DNA from: an uncultured Cellvibrio sp.
Lineage (GTDB): Bacteria > Pseudomonadota > Gammaproteobacteria > Pseudomonadales > Cellvibrionaceae
Length of the DNA stretch: 8,191 nucleotides
Direction of reading: 5' to 3'
NCBI GenBank assembly: GCA_946482345.1
Contig: CAMLRJ010000126.1
Span: 1 to 8,191, forward strand
The position numbers and the translations under genes were made by a program. Below the pieces are notes generated by a model. It did no database searches, had not been told where the DNA came from, and saw only the letters and a program-made list of their open reading frames with translations. Positions 7,422-8,191 of the stretch are shown piece by piece. Position 1 is the first letter of the stretch. Each line of letters opens with the position of its first letter.

Positions 7422-8191
7422 TTAAAATAATTTACCCAAATTGATCAGCTGCGTTTCACCACTGTGATCATTGACACCGTCGTTATCCGTCACAATATAG
7501 ACATCACCATTCAGTGTGACTGCAGTACCTTCCACTTTTTCCAACAACGTGCCTGTGGTGTTACCCAACACAGGTTTAATGTCTTTGATTAAAGTTTTGG
7601 TAATGGTTTGGCCATCGGTGATTGCTTGCAAATTAATTTTGTACAAGCGTTTGATGGAGGCATCAGGGCCACCGCGGTTATCGCGTTCAAGCACCATAAA
7701 TTCACCGTTACCCAGCGACGTAATTTCAGATAAACCAACCCAACCGCCTGCATATTGTGAACTGTATGCATCCAATGGGTAATAAACGAATTGCCAGCTT
7801 TGAGTGGCGAGATTGTAAATGCCGATACGTGGATTGGTTTCACCTGCCCATGCACGTTGAAATGCGAGATACAAACTGTTGTTGTATTCGGCTATGCCTT
7901 CAAAACCATTATTGGTTTGCAATACATTCACAGTGGATGGCAAATGAATCACTGATTCAATTACACCGTAGTTATCCGTTTTGAAAATTAAATTCATGGT
8001 GGTTGCACTGGCAGCAGCGCCTGCACCTTCGGATGCAATCCAGAATCCGCCTTTAGTCGCTTTTGCCAAACCTTCAGGGTCGATATTTACGGATTTATCG
8101 GCGTTAATCATCGCGGCCAATTCTGTGTTGCTGACATTCGGTGTATGAACATTGACACCGGAAGTGGAAAACACATTATTGCTGTCCATGA
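7422..8191 (-). CDS. Phytase-like esterase-family protein, C-terminal part
   Basis: The last 255 codons of a longer protein whose 5' end is outside the window. The Met codon at 8189 is probably internal: the frame stays open to the edge, there is no ribosome site in view, and no signal peptide follows. Counting from that Met, motifs resemble the 'esterase-like activity of phytase' family (PF13449): DPEGLA (37-42), ASEG (52-55), NNGFEGIA (93-100), LERD (167-170), VEGTAV (219-224) and TDNDGVND (234-241), ending SGETQLINLGKLF. Such proteins are usually exported and read as beta-propeller-like folds with acidic, possibly metal-binding loops. Substrate is unknown; the phytase link is only by family name. 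An intrinsic terminator follows the stop. Confidence 0.85.
   Translation of the reverse strand, partial: MDSNNVFSTSGVNVHTPNVSNTELAAMINADKSVNIDPEGLAKATKGGFWIASEGAGAAASATTMNLIFKTDNYGVIESVIHLPSTVNVLQTNNGFEGIAEYNNSLYLAFQRAWAGETNPRIGIYNLATQSWQFVYYPLDAYSSQYAGGWVGLSEITSLGNGEFMVLERDNRGGPDASIKRLYKINLQAITDGQTITKTLIKDIKPVLGNTTGTLLEKVEGTAVTLNGDVYIVTDNDGVNDHSGETQLINLGKLF

Overview
The window looks like chromosomal DNA of a gammaproteobacterium. The protein types (RlmE, an exported catalase-peroxidase, a phytase-like esterase protein, a DUF6502/DUF5666 pair) and the moderate GC content would fit a Cellvibrio-like lineage. That assignment is inference from gene content; no marker here fixes the genus.

Layout from left to right. 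Positions 1-503 hold no convincing protein gene. They do hold a candidate sigma70 promoter (208-236), several RNA hairpins and a strong plus-strand intrinsic terminator (405-446), which together suggest a roughly 200-nt small RNA or an attenuated leader. A perfect 9-bp dyad (449-488) follows, just before the next gene. Positions 504-2614 (+) are a translationally coupled pair: a DUF6502-type predicted helix-turn-helix protein and a DUF5666-type lipoprotein with five similar beta-rich repeats. On the minus strand, converging on this pair, are rlmE (23S rRNA U2552 2'-O-methyltransferase, 2637-3269) and a small zinc-ribbon, single-pass membrane protein (start best placed at 3805, with its own promoter). 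Upstream of these on the minus strand lies katG (3937-6165), a full-length catalase-peroxidase with a Sec signal peptide and all catalytic residues, ending in a strong intrinsic terminator.

The katG start is separated by about 600 bp from a divergent gene (6762-7316, +) for a small predicted outer-membrane beta-barrel protein. The half of that gap nearer katG is very AT-rich (about 25% GC by eye over 6241-6540). The following block (about 46% GC) contains a short cysteine-containing open frame without a start codon, possibly a gene remnant. The window ends with the C-terminal 255 codons of a phytase-like esterase-family protein (minus strand), cut by the window edge and followed by an intrinsic terminator.

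No tRNA, rRNA, CRISPR array, insertion sequence or complete defence system was seen. Several products act in or beyond the cell envelope (lipoprotein, exported KatG, barrel protein, zinc-ribbon membrane protein), but apart from the 504-2614 pair nothing shows that they work together. The least explained items are the structured RNA candidate at 243-446, the DUF6502/DUF5666 pair, and the cysteine-containing fragment at 6522-6659.
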